Positions 23,757 to 34,199 of a stretch of DNA of 64,000 nt are shown here, piece after piece. Under the pieces are notes generated by a model. It was not told the DNA's origin and did no database searches. It worked only from the letters and a program-made list of their open reading frames with translations. The DNA comes from Spisula solida (taxonomy: Eukaryota; Mollusca; Bivalvia; Venerida; Mactridae), in assembly GCA_947247005.1 (NCBI GenBank), contig OX365950.1, positions 10,118,720-10,182,719 of the forward strand, written 5' to 3'. The position numbers were made by a program, and so were the translations under genes. The stretch's first letter is position 1, and every line of letters starts with the position of its first letter.

Positions 23757-23990
23757 TTAACATTCTAGAGGTCACATTTTTTATCTTAATTAAACTTGGT
23801 CACAATGTGTATCGTTATATACTCTAGGTCAAGTTCGCTACTGGGTCAACTAGGGTAAAAAACTAGGTCAACAGGCCACATCGAAGAAAATGGTTGTTTA
23901 TAATCTAGAGGTAGCATTTTTTATCTCATCTTTGTAAACCTGGCCATAAAATGTGTATTTGTAAATTGTAAAATCTGCATCAAATATTAA
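23757..23990 (+). repeat. Bivalve-type CTAGAGGTCAC repeat, diverged units
   Basis: The words CTAGAGGTCACATTTTT, AACTTGGTCACAATG, TCTAGGTCAAGTTCG and TGGGTCAACTAGGG appear in order and then restart near 23910. The same order occurs, better preserved, at 63080-63370. Confidence 0.65.
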
Positions 23991-24115
23991 AGTCATATGA
24001 ATTTTAACACTAAAACAATGTTTGAACTAAGTTTTGGTGTGCGGGTGTGTGCTATTGATATTCAAAACAGACTTGCAACTAGTTTTCAGGATTAGGCATT
24101 ATGCCTCAGTAGAAC

Positions 24116-24322
24116 ACCTGATTGGCTGTATTAGAATCGAAATAATGAATATGTACCTGGGTTTTATCTATAATTAAGCACGGTCACTTGTTCGGATGCA
24201 TACATTCAATAACGTGTGCTATGCACTTGTGATTTAATTACTATGCATCAAAACTTGTGTCCGTGCTTTATTCTACGATAAATCACAGGTACATATTATT
24301 TCTTAATTAAATTATGGGCCAA
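24116..24322. mobile_element. Palindromic element, family P, copy 2
   Basis: The left arm ATTGGCTGTATTAGAATCGA continues through AATAATGAATATGTACCTG and AAGCACGG. The right arm is its imperfect inverse (CCGTGCTTTATT, CAGGTACATATTATTTC). It is therefore one long hairpin of about 200 bp, related to copies at 19573, 39753 and 62900. Confidence 0.75.
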
Positions 24323-24359
24323 TAAATTTCTACTTACTTTTATTCTATCTATACATTTC

Positions 24360-24510
24360 AATGCTTATTTTGATTAGTTTCCTGATAACCTTAAATCAGC
24401 TTTGTATATGTTTGATTATAAAGTTGTTTGCAACAACTTATATAGCAATTTATTTTTATTATGCACATACTTTGTAACTTTCTGTCATGAAGGGAACTCT
24501 CATTGTTTTT
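24360..24510 (+). repeat. Dispersed repeat shared with 63520-63640
   Basis: TATGTTTGATTATAAAGTTG, TTATGCACATACTT and CTGTCATGAAGGGAACTCTC occur in the same order at 63555-63630. The longer ORF starting at 24487 begins inside this repeat and shows no domain, so I do not call it a gene. Confidence 0.65.
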
Positions 24511-25109
24511 AATGTCGGTCTAAAAATGTTTCCTCATTTCAACCTCTCCAGAGCAGCATTCAATAGAGCAACAACCTCTTTAAAGCGATATAACTATTTT
24601 ACAGTAACATTTTCTATATATTTTACCACTCTAGGCACAACCTCTGTACAACAACCAAACTTTGTGTTTACCCAAAGGAGTTACTCTAGACAGGTTGTTC
24701 TGTGGTTTGGTCAAAATGTAGCAAGCTGTGATGTATTTAACAATGAATTTAATTTGCTTATTAATGTCAAAAAAGTTATTATATTTATCTATTTATGCAA
24801 TGTCTTTCTAAAGTTTATATTAATGCAATGTCTTTCTGTATGTATCTACATCATTGTTCACCAGGTCTTTCATGTTGTTTATATGTTAAACATTGTTTTG
24901 TGTTTTGATTGTATTGTTGTATATCAGTAAGAACATCTTTTATTTTTTCAAGTAAATATTTTATTAATTGATATTTATTGTTGTATTCTTTATTATATTT
25001 GAAAAGGTATGCCATTTCATTTTATTGATCAAAGTGAGTTTACACAGCCAAAACAACATTTAAACCTGGATTCATCACATTGCTTTGAAAAGGTTTTCCA
25101 TTTAATTTT

Positions 25110-25935
25110 AATTAAAAAAAAGTGAGTTAAAAGCATGTTTAAACCGAGCTAAAGCTGGCTAAATACGGGTTAAAGCCGTGTTTAATGCGAGTTTAAAGGT
25201 TTTTTTTTTATACAGCTGAAACTCGCTTTTAACTCTTCTACTGGGTGGAAAGTTGGTTTCTTAGTGAGCTAAACGTGAGTTTAAAGCGAGTTAAATGTGG
25301 GTTAAAACCGTGTTTAATCTTTTAACTCACTTTTAGCTCACTAAGAAACCAACTTCCCATCTAGTAGAAGAGTGTTAAAGCGAGTTTTTTGACGCATAAA
25401 AAACACACTTGCTGGGAAAAGGTTGGCTAAAGTGGGTTTAAAAACCCACTTAAAACCAACTTATTGAGAAAAAAACACACTAAAAACACACTTACTTGAA
25501 ATAAGTGAGCTAAAAGTGAGTTTTAAAACCCACATAAGCGAGTTTTTCAGCACAGAAAAAACACACTTAAAACCAACTTATTGAAAAACACACTATAAAC
25601 TCACTTTCTAGAATAAGTGAGCTAAAAGCGGGTTTTAAAACCCACATAAGCGAGTTTTTCAGCACAGAAAAAACACACTTAAAACCAACTTATTGAAAAA
25701 ACACACTATAAACCCACTTTCTAAAAATAAGTGGGTTTTAAAACCCACATAAAACCGACTTAAGTGAGTTAAAGCGAGTTAAAACTGTGTTTAAAGCGTG
25801 TTTTTCCCAGGTTTTGCTCAGAAAAAACCCAGTCGGTAAGCTAAAAGACTCGCTTTTAGCACGGTGCCAATACCACACGGTTTAACACGGTTTTAACCCG
25901 CGTTTAACCCGGGTTTTGCTCGCTTTTTGGAGAAG
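25110..25935. repeat. Word-like repeat of GTGGGTTTT/AAAACCCAC variants, locus 1
   Basis: About 800 bp consist almost wholly of 8-14-base variants of the same words in both orientations: GTGAGTTAAA, GCGAGTTTAAA, GTGGGTTTTAAAACCCAC, AAAACCAACTTATTG, AAAACACACTTA. Perfect palindromes such as GGGTTTTAAAACCC recur, and there are longer inverted pairs (GTTGGTTTCTTAGTGAGCTAA with its inverse, and ACTCTTCTAC with GTAGAAGAGT). Two adjacent units of about 120 bp near 25500-25740 are nearly identical. There is no fixed period as in a satellite. A second locus is at 55745-56160. Confidence 0.8.
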
Positions 25936-26209
25936 GGTTACCCCCGTGTAGAAAAAACAACCCAGCAATAGTCTTTTAATTAATTGAGTAGGCCAACAAA
26001 CGCTGTCAATTAGCGCTTTTAAAATGATAATATTTTAATTGTCCCAAATTGTGATTTTCACACCCGTGCCGATAAAACGTACACACCGACACTGCGTATT
26101 GTTGATGTTACAACCGTTAATTGATCGGACTATTTTAATTGCATATACGATGATGCGAATATACAACACATTGACACCTGTCAAAACATTGGCCTGGGCA
26201 ATGTTCAAA

Positions 26210-26413
26210 TTGATTGTCCGGATCCGAGGGGTCAAATTTAGAGCAAATATATGATAAATCCTCGTATTTTTGTCCGGTGTCCGGAGTGGAGGGGTTCCGG
26301 ATCCGAGGGGTAAAAACGTATTAAAACATGAATAAGAATATTCGGGACCAACAGATCCGCCCGGATTAGAGGGAAATCCGGATTGGAGGGGTCCGGATTA
26401 GCGGGGTTCCACT
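26210..26413. mobile_element. pogo/Tigger-like transposon end with iterated TCCGGAT words
   Basis: The sequence ends GGATTAGCGGGGTTCCACTG followed by TA, which in reverse (CAGTGGAACCCCGCTAATCC) resembles the termini of pogo/Tigger elements with a TA target site. At least five variants of TCCGGAT(T/C)NGAGGGG precede it as subterminal repeats. The matching left terminus is not found. Confidence 0.5.
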
Positions 26414-26734
26414 GTACAAAAAAGAGACCCGTTGTTGTAAAGTTCAACCATTACCCGGATAAACTCATGATCAAACAATCGGCCATAGATTATGAGAAAA
26501 AATTGTCATCGAATGTGGGGCCTAATGGAGAAACAATCAAGCCGAAAATTCGTGTCATGCAGTGAGCAATTCCCCCAAATCATACGTGAACGACGCAGTG
26601 TTTTGATTAAAGCTATGATCAACGCGAAAAACGACGGGAAAACAGCATACCTGTCATACGACAAGTTATACATAAACAGGAAGATGTACACGGTGGACAA
26701 CGTAGCCACATCCGGTTATGCTGATAACAGCTAG
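26405..26734 (+). pseudogene. LINE ORF1, C-terminal domain
   Basis: The frame resumes with KKRPVVVKFNHYPDK and continues to a one-base frameshift near 26555, after which EQFPQIIRERR, YLSYDKLYIN and MYTVDNVATSGY are read to a TAG at 26732-26734. This order matches the C-terminal domain of L1-like ORF1 proteins, which binds RNA together with the RRM. It is the second half of the protein begun at 23233. The stop codon is in the same frame as ORF2, with no spacer. Confidence 0.75.
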
Positions 26735-29700
26735 GAAAAAACTGAGAAACAGTTATCTTTTCTATTGTGGAACATTCAGGGTATAAACTCAAAGTTAAAT
26801 GATTGTGACTTTATCAACTTTATTTGTGATTTTGACATTTTATTGTTTGTAGAATCCTGGAACTCGAACATTACCAACATAAAAATAGAAGGTTATGACT
26901 ATTTTAACTGTCCTCGGCCTAAGTCAAATAAAAGGGCGAAACGTGAAAGCGGTGGAGTCATTGTGTACTACAAAGAATGTTATAAGGATTACTTAGAACT
27001 CGTTAGTTTAGATACCAGAGGTATCATTTGGTTTAAGCTAGACAAACATTTTATGCACTCTAAATATGATGCTTATTTCTGTGCGAGTTATATACCGCCC
27101 GAAAATTCAGCTCTATATAGAAACAATAATTCCACACTATATGAATTTGACTTTTTTGATCATATTAACACCGATATACGTAATTATAGCAGCCGTGGGG
27201 ATGTCTATTGGGTTGGTGACCTCAATTCGCGCACGGGAGACCTAGCCGATTATATACCTGACATTAACCTTAATCGTTATGTCGATTTGCCTGAGTCTGA
27301 TGCACAGCCAATGAATTTACCGGTGAGACGTAACCATGATCAACAGGTCAACAATGTTGGGTTAAGTCTATTAAATATATGTAAAGAAAATGACATGTGT
27401 ATAATAAATGGCCGCCACGATGAAGGAAGGTGTACTTTTCATTCCACTTTAAGAAATACTCCCGTTTCGAGTTTAGTAGATTATATTATCACTAGCTCTG
27501 CGAGGTATAATGATATAAATGACTTTTGTGTTCTTGATATTACGGAGTTTTCTGACCATTGTCCTATTGTATTTGCATTAAATTGTTGTATAGATATACC
27601 AAAGTATGATTCGGTAGAATATGACAAGATTTTTTGGGATACATCCAAAAAAGATTCGTTTCAAGAACAAGTGAATAGTAACTGTCTGCTATTCGGTAAT
27701 ATTAACAGTAAATTATTATCAGGAGAATACAACATAGACCAATGCATGGATGAATTTACGAGTTTAGTTCATGATATCTCTCACAAATGTTTTGCAAGGA
27801 CTGTCAATAGCCGGCCAAAATTCAAAAAGAAGAAGTCACTCTGGTTCGATGAAAATTGCAGAATAGCAAAACATAACTTTTTCGAATCTAAACGACGTTA
27901 TTTGTCCGATAAATGCGAGCAAAATAAAGTTAATTTTTTAAACTCTAAACGTGAGTTTAACAGAATCAAGCGTATAGCTAAGTCAATGTTCTATAATAAA
28001 GAAAAAATTAAATTGTCTGATATGAGTAAGAATTCTCCACGTAAATTTTGGAAATATATCAAAAAATTTAAGACTAACAAAAACAATGCGAATAATGTAA
28101 ATCCGGAAGAATTTGTTACTCATTTTTCAAATATTTCAAATGAATCTCAAGGTCAGTTTGATATAAATAATCATAACGTACCACGTGATGAGTCAATACA
28201 TGTCGAACAATTAGATAGATCAATAACGATAGATGAAATAGAAAAAACAATTGCTTTACTGAACCGTTATAAAAGCTGTGATTATGAAAACAATGTAGCC
28301 GATTTTTTCATAGATACTAAATCTTTTATATCACCTTATTTATGTACCATGTTTAATCACATTTTTGAGAATTGTGTTTACCCAGCGTCTTGGGTAAAGG
28401 GTGTTATAGTACCCATTTATAAGAAGGGCGACACAGGTAACCCCTCTAATTATAGGGGAATTACATTGGTAAATGTTATTGGTAAAATATTTTCACTATT
28501 GTTGAGAAACCGCATAAATAAATGGTGTGAGACAGAAAATGTATATAATGATTCTCAATTTGGATTTCGTGATGGACGTTCTACAGCTGATGCTATTTTC
28601 TTGTTGCATACAATTATTCAAAAAGTATTATCAAAACGTGCTAAACTCTGGTGCATTTTTATTGATTACAAGCGTGCTTTTGATACCGTTAATCACGATG
28701 CGTTATGGATTAAGTTATTTGAAACTGGTGTCAGCTGTAAAATGGTCAATATGATTAAATGTATATATAATGTTGTGCAATCATGTGTTAAAATGTCTAG
28801 CACTATGGAATTGTCCAAATTCTTTGAAGTAACCATAGGACTCAAACAGGGCGAGCCTCTATCTCCCCTATTATTTTTGTTATTTATAAATGATGTTAGT
28901 AGTAATATAGATATTAACTTGCTAACAGACAAAGATATTGATTTGCTAACAATGTATATGATATTATTTGCCGATGACATTGTGATGTTTACGACTGATC
29001 CGAAAAGTTTGCAGTCTCAAATTGATAATATTTATAAATATTCTGAAACTTGGGGCTTGAAAATTAATGTTAATAAAACTAAAATATGTGTTTTTGAAAA
29101 ACGTAAACAAAATGTTTATCCTGATTTTACCATAAACGGAGAAATTATCGAGAGAGTAGACAATTTTATATACTTAGGTGTAAAATTTACATATACTGTA
29201 ACGGTAATATGTCAGGAGCTGTAAAATCCTTACATGATCAAGCGCTTAGAGCTTATTATAATCTTTTGTCATTGTTTGATAAAGTAAAATTTGATATAAA
29301 AACGAAACTTTCATTATTTGATAAAATGGTGGTACCTATATTGTTATACGGAGCTGAGGTGTGGGGAATTTATAACAACACTAGTTATAAATGTGTTAAT
29401 AGATTACATATAAGGTTCTGTAAATATATTCTTGGAGTAAAAAATCAAACTCCAAACAGTGCTGTACTTGGAGAACTTGGTAGACTCCCTTTATCGGTCA
29501 TCTGCAAAGAAAGGTCTTTAAAGTATTGGACTAAAATTATGAAAAATACTGAATCACCTATGTATAAAATATATAATGATCTTTGCCTTAATGTACCAAC
29601 TAATTGTTGGGCAACTAGAATCAACTCTGTAATCGATCACCTTGGTTTTGGTTATGTAAGACACACTTTCGATGTAAATATTAACTATTTCCCAACAATA

Positions 29701-30162
29701 CAGCGTAGACTACGGGACCAATATTTGCAAGAATGGAGAGAATCTATAACCAATATGCCAAAATTAGAATATTATTGTAAATATAAAACAGAATTTAGAT
29801 TTGAAGAATATCTTAATAATATTACAAATGATGACCTAAGAAAACATTTTTCCAGAATGAGATCATCTTCACATAGCTTAGAAATAGAATCAGGACGTTT
29901 TAGAAATATAGAAAGGGAAAATAGACTTTGTATTTTATGTAATCAGAATGTAGTTGAATCCGAGTATCATTTTATGTTATGTTGTGACACTTACAGAGCC
30001 ATAAGATCAAAATATTTCCATAATATATCATGGCCTTGTGTACAAAAGTTTTTCTCTCTTATGTCAACAAAAAATAAACATTTGCAAATTAAAGTAGCCA
30101 AATATATTAAAGAATGCCTGCTTATAAGAAAAAATACCCTGGAAATTTTAGCTGTTCCTTAA
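26735..30162 (+). pseudogene. LINE ORF2: APE endonuclease and reverse transcriptase, one frameshift
   Basis: Counting from the TTG at 26765 as residue 1, the endonuclease shows WNIQG (N3), the ESW motif (E30), SYIPPENS, GDLNSRTG (D152, N154), VDYI (D239) and SDH (263-265), so all usual catalytic residues are present. The reverse transcriptase shows FIDYKRAFD (about 632-640), GLKQGEPLSPLL (about 693), FADD (about 734-737) and YLGV (about 803). A one-base frameshift near 29200 moves the remainder to another frame (29209-30162), which holds a C-terminal CCHC motif RLCILCN...HFMLCC near 29925-29990 and ends TAA at 30160-30162. No in-frame ATG occurs before 27053, inside the endonuclease. The ORF1 type suggests the L1 group; the clade is not settled. 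Confidence 0.9.
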
Positions 30163-30346
30163 TTGTAAGTTGTAAATAAGTTATTTATATATTGATGTAT
30201 GTGTATATTTGATGTTCATTTACATTAATTTTGTATAATTTATGTATGTATGTATTTTGTCTTTGCCATTGTTTTTTGTGTTTGTAAATGGCCAAAGGCA
30301 AGTTGTTTGCCGATTATGCCAATAAAATTGTATTGTATTGTATTGT
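30163..30346 (+). mobile_element. LINE 3' UTR and (TTGTA)n tail
   Basis: A short AT-rich 3' UTR contains GGCCAAAGGCAAGTTGTTTG and ends AATAAAATTGTATTGTATTG, with a polyadenylation-like signal at 30321 directly before the pentamer array. Similar tails at 11547 and 31995 (minus strand) point to more truncated copies. Confidence 0.8.
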
Positions 30347-30570
30347 TAATCCACATGTCAACCATCTTAAACAAACTATATGACATAATTATAATTTCAT
30401 TATATATCCTTACGCTTGATATTTTGTGCATTTGTTATTATATTTATTGATGTCATATTTCTGTTATTTCTATGTTTTTACTGTTGAGGGCCTTACGGCA
30501 GATTGACAATTATGTTAAGTATGTTCCCTCTATAAATAAAGTCTTTATTATTATTATTATTATTACGTAT
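30347..30570 (+). mobile_element. 3' end of another retroposon with (TTA)n tail
   Basis: GAGGGCCTTACGGCAGATTG and TTCCCTCTATAAATAAAGTC are followed by about seven TTA units. AATAAA plus a simple-repeat tail suggests a truncated LINE end immediately after the LINE above, possibly its target. Confidence 0.5.
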
Positions 30571-31227
30571 CGTATTACATGTACTGTATAATAATCAATC
30601 AATTTTCGCGGGTATTAATTTTCGCGGTTGTTGGTAAAACATACTTTTTAGTGGTTTATTAAATTGTATTTAAAATATTGAAAAGTCTTTGTCACGTATT
30701 TTGAGGATTAATTGAGTGGGTTGAATTTCGCGAAATAAACTACAATTAAATTGCCACGAATACATTTTCTGTTTTAATAATTTTACTGTATCCCACGACA
30801 TGTCGCTGGCTTATAATCAGAAGGTCGAAAGTGTTACTTATGATCTTATAAGACTCATGCATATTTGAAATCAGCACTACAAGGCGCTTCTTTTAAGTAT
30901 ATTTTCATAAAAATCGGAAGTGTTCATGTTGACAAAACTGAGATTGAAAAAGCTCGTTTGTTTTTCCATATTAAGTAAAGACAAATATCAGACAGTTTTT
31001 TCTCGTTTTCTCAAAATATTGATTTTGTACTTACGACCTTCTAATTCTGAGCCCGCGATGTTGTGTTAGATAAACAATCAACAAGTAATAAGCAGACATG
31101 TTCTGTTCTTAGGAAGTGTGTGATGAATTACCCTTTTCAATGTTGCCGTAGTTGTTTCCCCTTGACTGATTATTTTTGTTGACTATCATCACAATGTATT
31201 TGTTCGGCTGCAAGGTATTACATATGT

Positions 31228-31770
31228 ACCATTTTCTGATATTCTTAAACCATTCTTTGATATTCTTAAACCATTCTTTGATATTCTTACACCATTCTTT
31301 GATATTCTTAAACCATTCTTTGATATTCTTAAACCATTCTTTGATATTCTTAAACCATTCTCTGATATTAAACCATTCTCTGACATTCTTAAACCATTTT
31401 CTGATATTCTTAAACCATTCTCTGATATTCTTAAACCATTCTCTGATATTCTTAAACCATTCTTTGATATTCTTAAACCATTCTCTGATATTAAACCATT
31501 CTCTGACATTCTTAAACCATTCTCTGACATTCTTAAACCATTCTCTGATATTCTTAAACCATTCTCTGATACCCTTAAACCATTCTCTGATATTCTTAAA
31601 CCATTCTCTGACATTCTTAAACCATTGTCTGATATTCTTAAACCATTCTCTGATACCCTTAAACCATTCTCTGATATTCTTAAACCATTCTCTGATACTC
31701 TTAACCCATTCTCTGATATTCTTAAACCATTCTCTGATATTCTTAAACCATTCTCTGATACTCATAAACC
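31228..31770. repeat. 21-bp minisatellite, about 26 units
   Basis: The unit contains CCATTCTCTGATATTCTTA and repeats about 26 times. Two units lack CTT and are 18 bp (starting at 31355 and 31478). Since 21 and 18 are multiples of three, reading frames stay open through the array on both strands: NHSLIFL repeats on plus, IREWFKN or SENGLRI repeats on minus. The minus-strand ORF of 218 residues (31109-31765) has an ATG just outside the main array, but no promoter, splice sites or homology are visible, so I treat it as non-coding. Confidence 0.9.
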
Positions 31771-31994
31771 TTTTAGAACTTTTTGCCAGCTAAAGCTAGG
31801 TATATCGTCATTTTTACAACAAACAAGAAAATTCAACTAGTATAGTTATAGTCAATATTAGTTATGTGCAAGGTTTGTGCAAAATTGACGAATTTACAGC
31901 TGAAACTAGGTAATTCAACTAGTTTTATAGTCAATATTAGTTCTGGTTGGTACCAAGGTTTGTTGCAAAATAGACGAATTTAAGTCTCCATTAG

Positions 31995-32013
31995 CAATAC
32001 AATACAATACAAT
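31995..32013 (-). mobile_element. (TTGTA)n LINE tail remnant
   Basis: CAATACAATACAATACAATA on the plus strand is the reverse complement of the tail at 30328-30346. No AATAAA is adjacent, so the copy is short or degraded. Confidence 0.4.
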
Positions 32014-32304
32014 ATTTAAGTCTGTTACATGTACAAAGAAACGTTAGCTTTGTATTGCTACAGTTCGATATATCATTCTTCTATCAATCCTAGTTCTTTG
32101 AATGTTGCATCGTTGTCGCAATGTCCTTGAAAAATATCACCATTTAGTCTACACCACTGTTGTAATAAAGTTACCAATGACCACTGAGCTTAATTAAAAC
32201 AATCTACCTAAATAAACTAGAGTGATTTGGGTGATTTCGGCCGTCTAAGCCAACAAATATTTAATGCCATCTAATATTGCCTCGTCTGTCCGCAGCTTTT
32301 TATA

Positions 32305-32985
32305 TACTGAACAGATTTAAAAACGCGACACTTGGGTATGTTGTTTTATAGCAGGCAATTCAAGTTTATGCTGGTTTCGGACTAATGCAGATTTAAGGTA
32401 AATGTATTGTCGTCATTTTGGTACTTAAATGATAAAAATGAGATGAATATTAACAAATGTATAGTTCAATCAATACGTCGATCCAGAAAACAAAAGTCGC
32501 ATTCAGGCTGACCAGATGTTCTTACAGGCTTATCGCCCCTTGACAATAAAAAAACATTATGCAGGTCTATGAGACAACGGTGCATGTTTCCTGCAACACA
32601 GGCCTTATTTTGCGAATGTCGACCTCAGAGCTGGATCTGTATTGGCCACTGGGTCTGTATTAGCTCACCTTATATTGCCAATGTCGATTTCAGAGCTAGC
32701 TCTGTATTAGCACCTATGTCTGTATCGAATGTCGATCTTGGATTAACGATCTCAGTGCCAACTTCACACACCTAACGATAAAACCAATGAGCCGATAAAC
32801 ATGTTACTTTTGTTTTCTGGACCAATGTCCTATTCGTGCGATAATTTAATTAATACTCGTTTGATTAGGTTCGGTATCAAAATTACGAATATATAAATAC
32901 ATTTTATATATACAATGTATATGCATTTGTTTTCCTAAAATATACCAACATACCCAAGTGTCGCGTTTTTAAATCCGTTAAGCAT
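32305..32985. mobile_element. TIR element family C, copy 2, with internal duplication
   Basis: Terminal and internal words match 22441-23065 (AACGCGACACTTGGGTATG, TACGTCGATCCAGAAAACAA, and the TIR end at 32978-32981). About 160 bp at 32598-32760 are absent from copy 1; they contain two diverged units with AATGTCGA(C/T)(C/T)TCAGAGCT and CTGTATT(G/A)GC, a local duplication or a further insertion. Confidence 0.8.
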
Positions 32986-33289
32986 ATATGCTAAAAGTAG
33001 ATGTTTGGTTTCCGTTTCGTATGATGCCAGCAACGAACAACGTTTTTATTCAGGTAACCAGGCGATGTGCGTCGGCACATTTCGGCCGTGTCGGCTCTGT
33101 TAGGCCAGCGTGTCGTCTCATTTCGGCCACTATTTAGTTAAATACAAACATGCTACTGTCGGGACTACATATGTTTTTTATTTAATAACATAAAGTGCAT
33201 ACTTAAATTGATATTTTTATGCTAGAAAAGTACATGTCTTTCGCGGTATAACATCAGCCGAGTCCCTGATAAAGCACCGATCAATATTT

Positions 33290-33325
33290 TGCCCACCCGG
33301 TGGCGAGAATAAATAAAAGCATAAA
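33290..33325. repeat. Short dispersed repeat shared with 8990-9015
   Basis: GGTGGCGAGAATAAATAAAA matches AGTGGCGAGGATAAATAAAA near 8990, the last part of the SINE at 8700-9015. It is likely the tail of another SINE copy. Confidence 0.45.
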
Positions 33326-33538
33326 AGTATTGATCCAAGATCTCAGGCCTTGTCCTCACGATCGTAACCTATCTTTGCCACATAAATTTACCATTCTACT
33401 AGTCGCCTTTCCTCGGAGGGAGTCAAACTTTCTAGGTGTTCCATCTCATGGCGTTCTCTGGTGTATTTCATCATATAAGGTGGTCCAAGGAATGTCGTAA
33501 GCCTTTGTCGCAGCTCTCAGAAACATCGATTTATGCAC

Positions 33539-33966
33539 CAGTCAATTAGAACCACGGCTCCCAACCCCGGGGAATAGCGGGATGTTTTCAAACCCGTGGT
33601 AAAATCCCATACCCCAGGGACATACATATTGTAACCCCTTCCCCACAGATTCGTTCTGATCAATTTTAAACCAGTGAAATCCTACATTAAATATGTGTAT
33701 TTTCCGGGAGTTTATATACCATTTATAGAACAGCTAGGTCCTGGTATTTTTACTTGATCTTTAGATGTATGCAAATATCGCGGATGAATTACTGTTGGTC
33801 GAACTACGCAGATCATCCGTCTATACTCCTGCAAAAACTCAGTAAAATCATGTGTATAGTCATGGCTAAACTTCCCTGAAGGGACATCAGAAAGGTAAAA
33901 AACGGGACATTTCCCCTACTATGCCCTGTCCTTCCCGAGGGTTGGGGCCGTGGTTTCAATTGACTG
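33539..33966. mobile_element. TIR element, 428 bp
   Basis: The left end CAGTCAATTAGAACCACGGC pairs with the right end, whose reverse complement reads CAGTCAATTGAAACCACGGC. The pairing extends inward through CCCAACCC and GGGAA. I could not find a target duplication, so the superfamily is open. Confidence 0.7.
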
Positions 33967-34120
33967 ATACATCTACACCTGACTGTATCAACTCGTTTCT
34001 TTTACCGTCAATTTGTTTACTCATCGTGTAATTGAAAACATAACTACCGAGGATGCAGAAATTTAGTGTGGTACAAAATTTGACATCCCTAGATATACGA
34101 GAAAAAAATAAAAGAATTTG

Positions 34121-34192
34121 GCCCCGCCGATAATCGATCTTGGGTCGTCAGAGTAACAGTCTAACGCTCAACCACTTAACTATTGTCGCATC
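34121..34192 (-). repeat. tRNA-derived SINE head
   Basis: On the minus strand AGTTAAGTGGTTGAGCGTTA is a clear A-box region, and ACCCAAGATCGATTATCGG is a degenerate B-box at tRNA spacing. Confidence 0.5.
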
Positions 34193-34199
34193 AAATTCT

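Larger units (their letters stand above)
23757..26408. mobile_element. 2.65-kb composite insertion inside LINE ORF1
   Basis: The ORF1 reading breaks after GACAGTACAA and resumes after CACTGTACAA, so GTACAA occurs at both junctions and may be the target duplication. The insert contains, in order, CTAGAGGTCAC-type repeats (23757-23990), a family-P palindrome (24116-24322), sequence shared with 63520-63640 (24360-24510), a word-like repeat (25110-25935) and a pogo/Tigger-like end (26210-26413). The left end does not match the right, so several nested events or a deletion are likely. I see no transposase gene in it. Confidence 0.65.

Noticed and set aside
24487..24930. 147-codon hydrophobic plus-strand ORF.
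   Set aside because: It begins inside a dispersed repeat also found at 63620 and its hydrophobic, T-rich reading is typical of AT-rich non-coding DNA.
31228..31770. CRISPR-like array, because of regular repeats.
   Set aside because: There are no unique spacers; the units are contiguous, and the genome is eukaryotic.
31109..31840. Repeat-peptide genes on both strands of the minisatellite.
   Set aside because: Openness follows from a 21-bp unit lacking stops; no promoter, splice or homology evidence.
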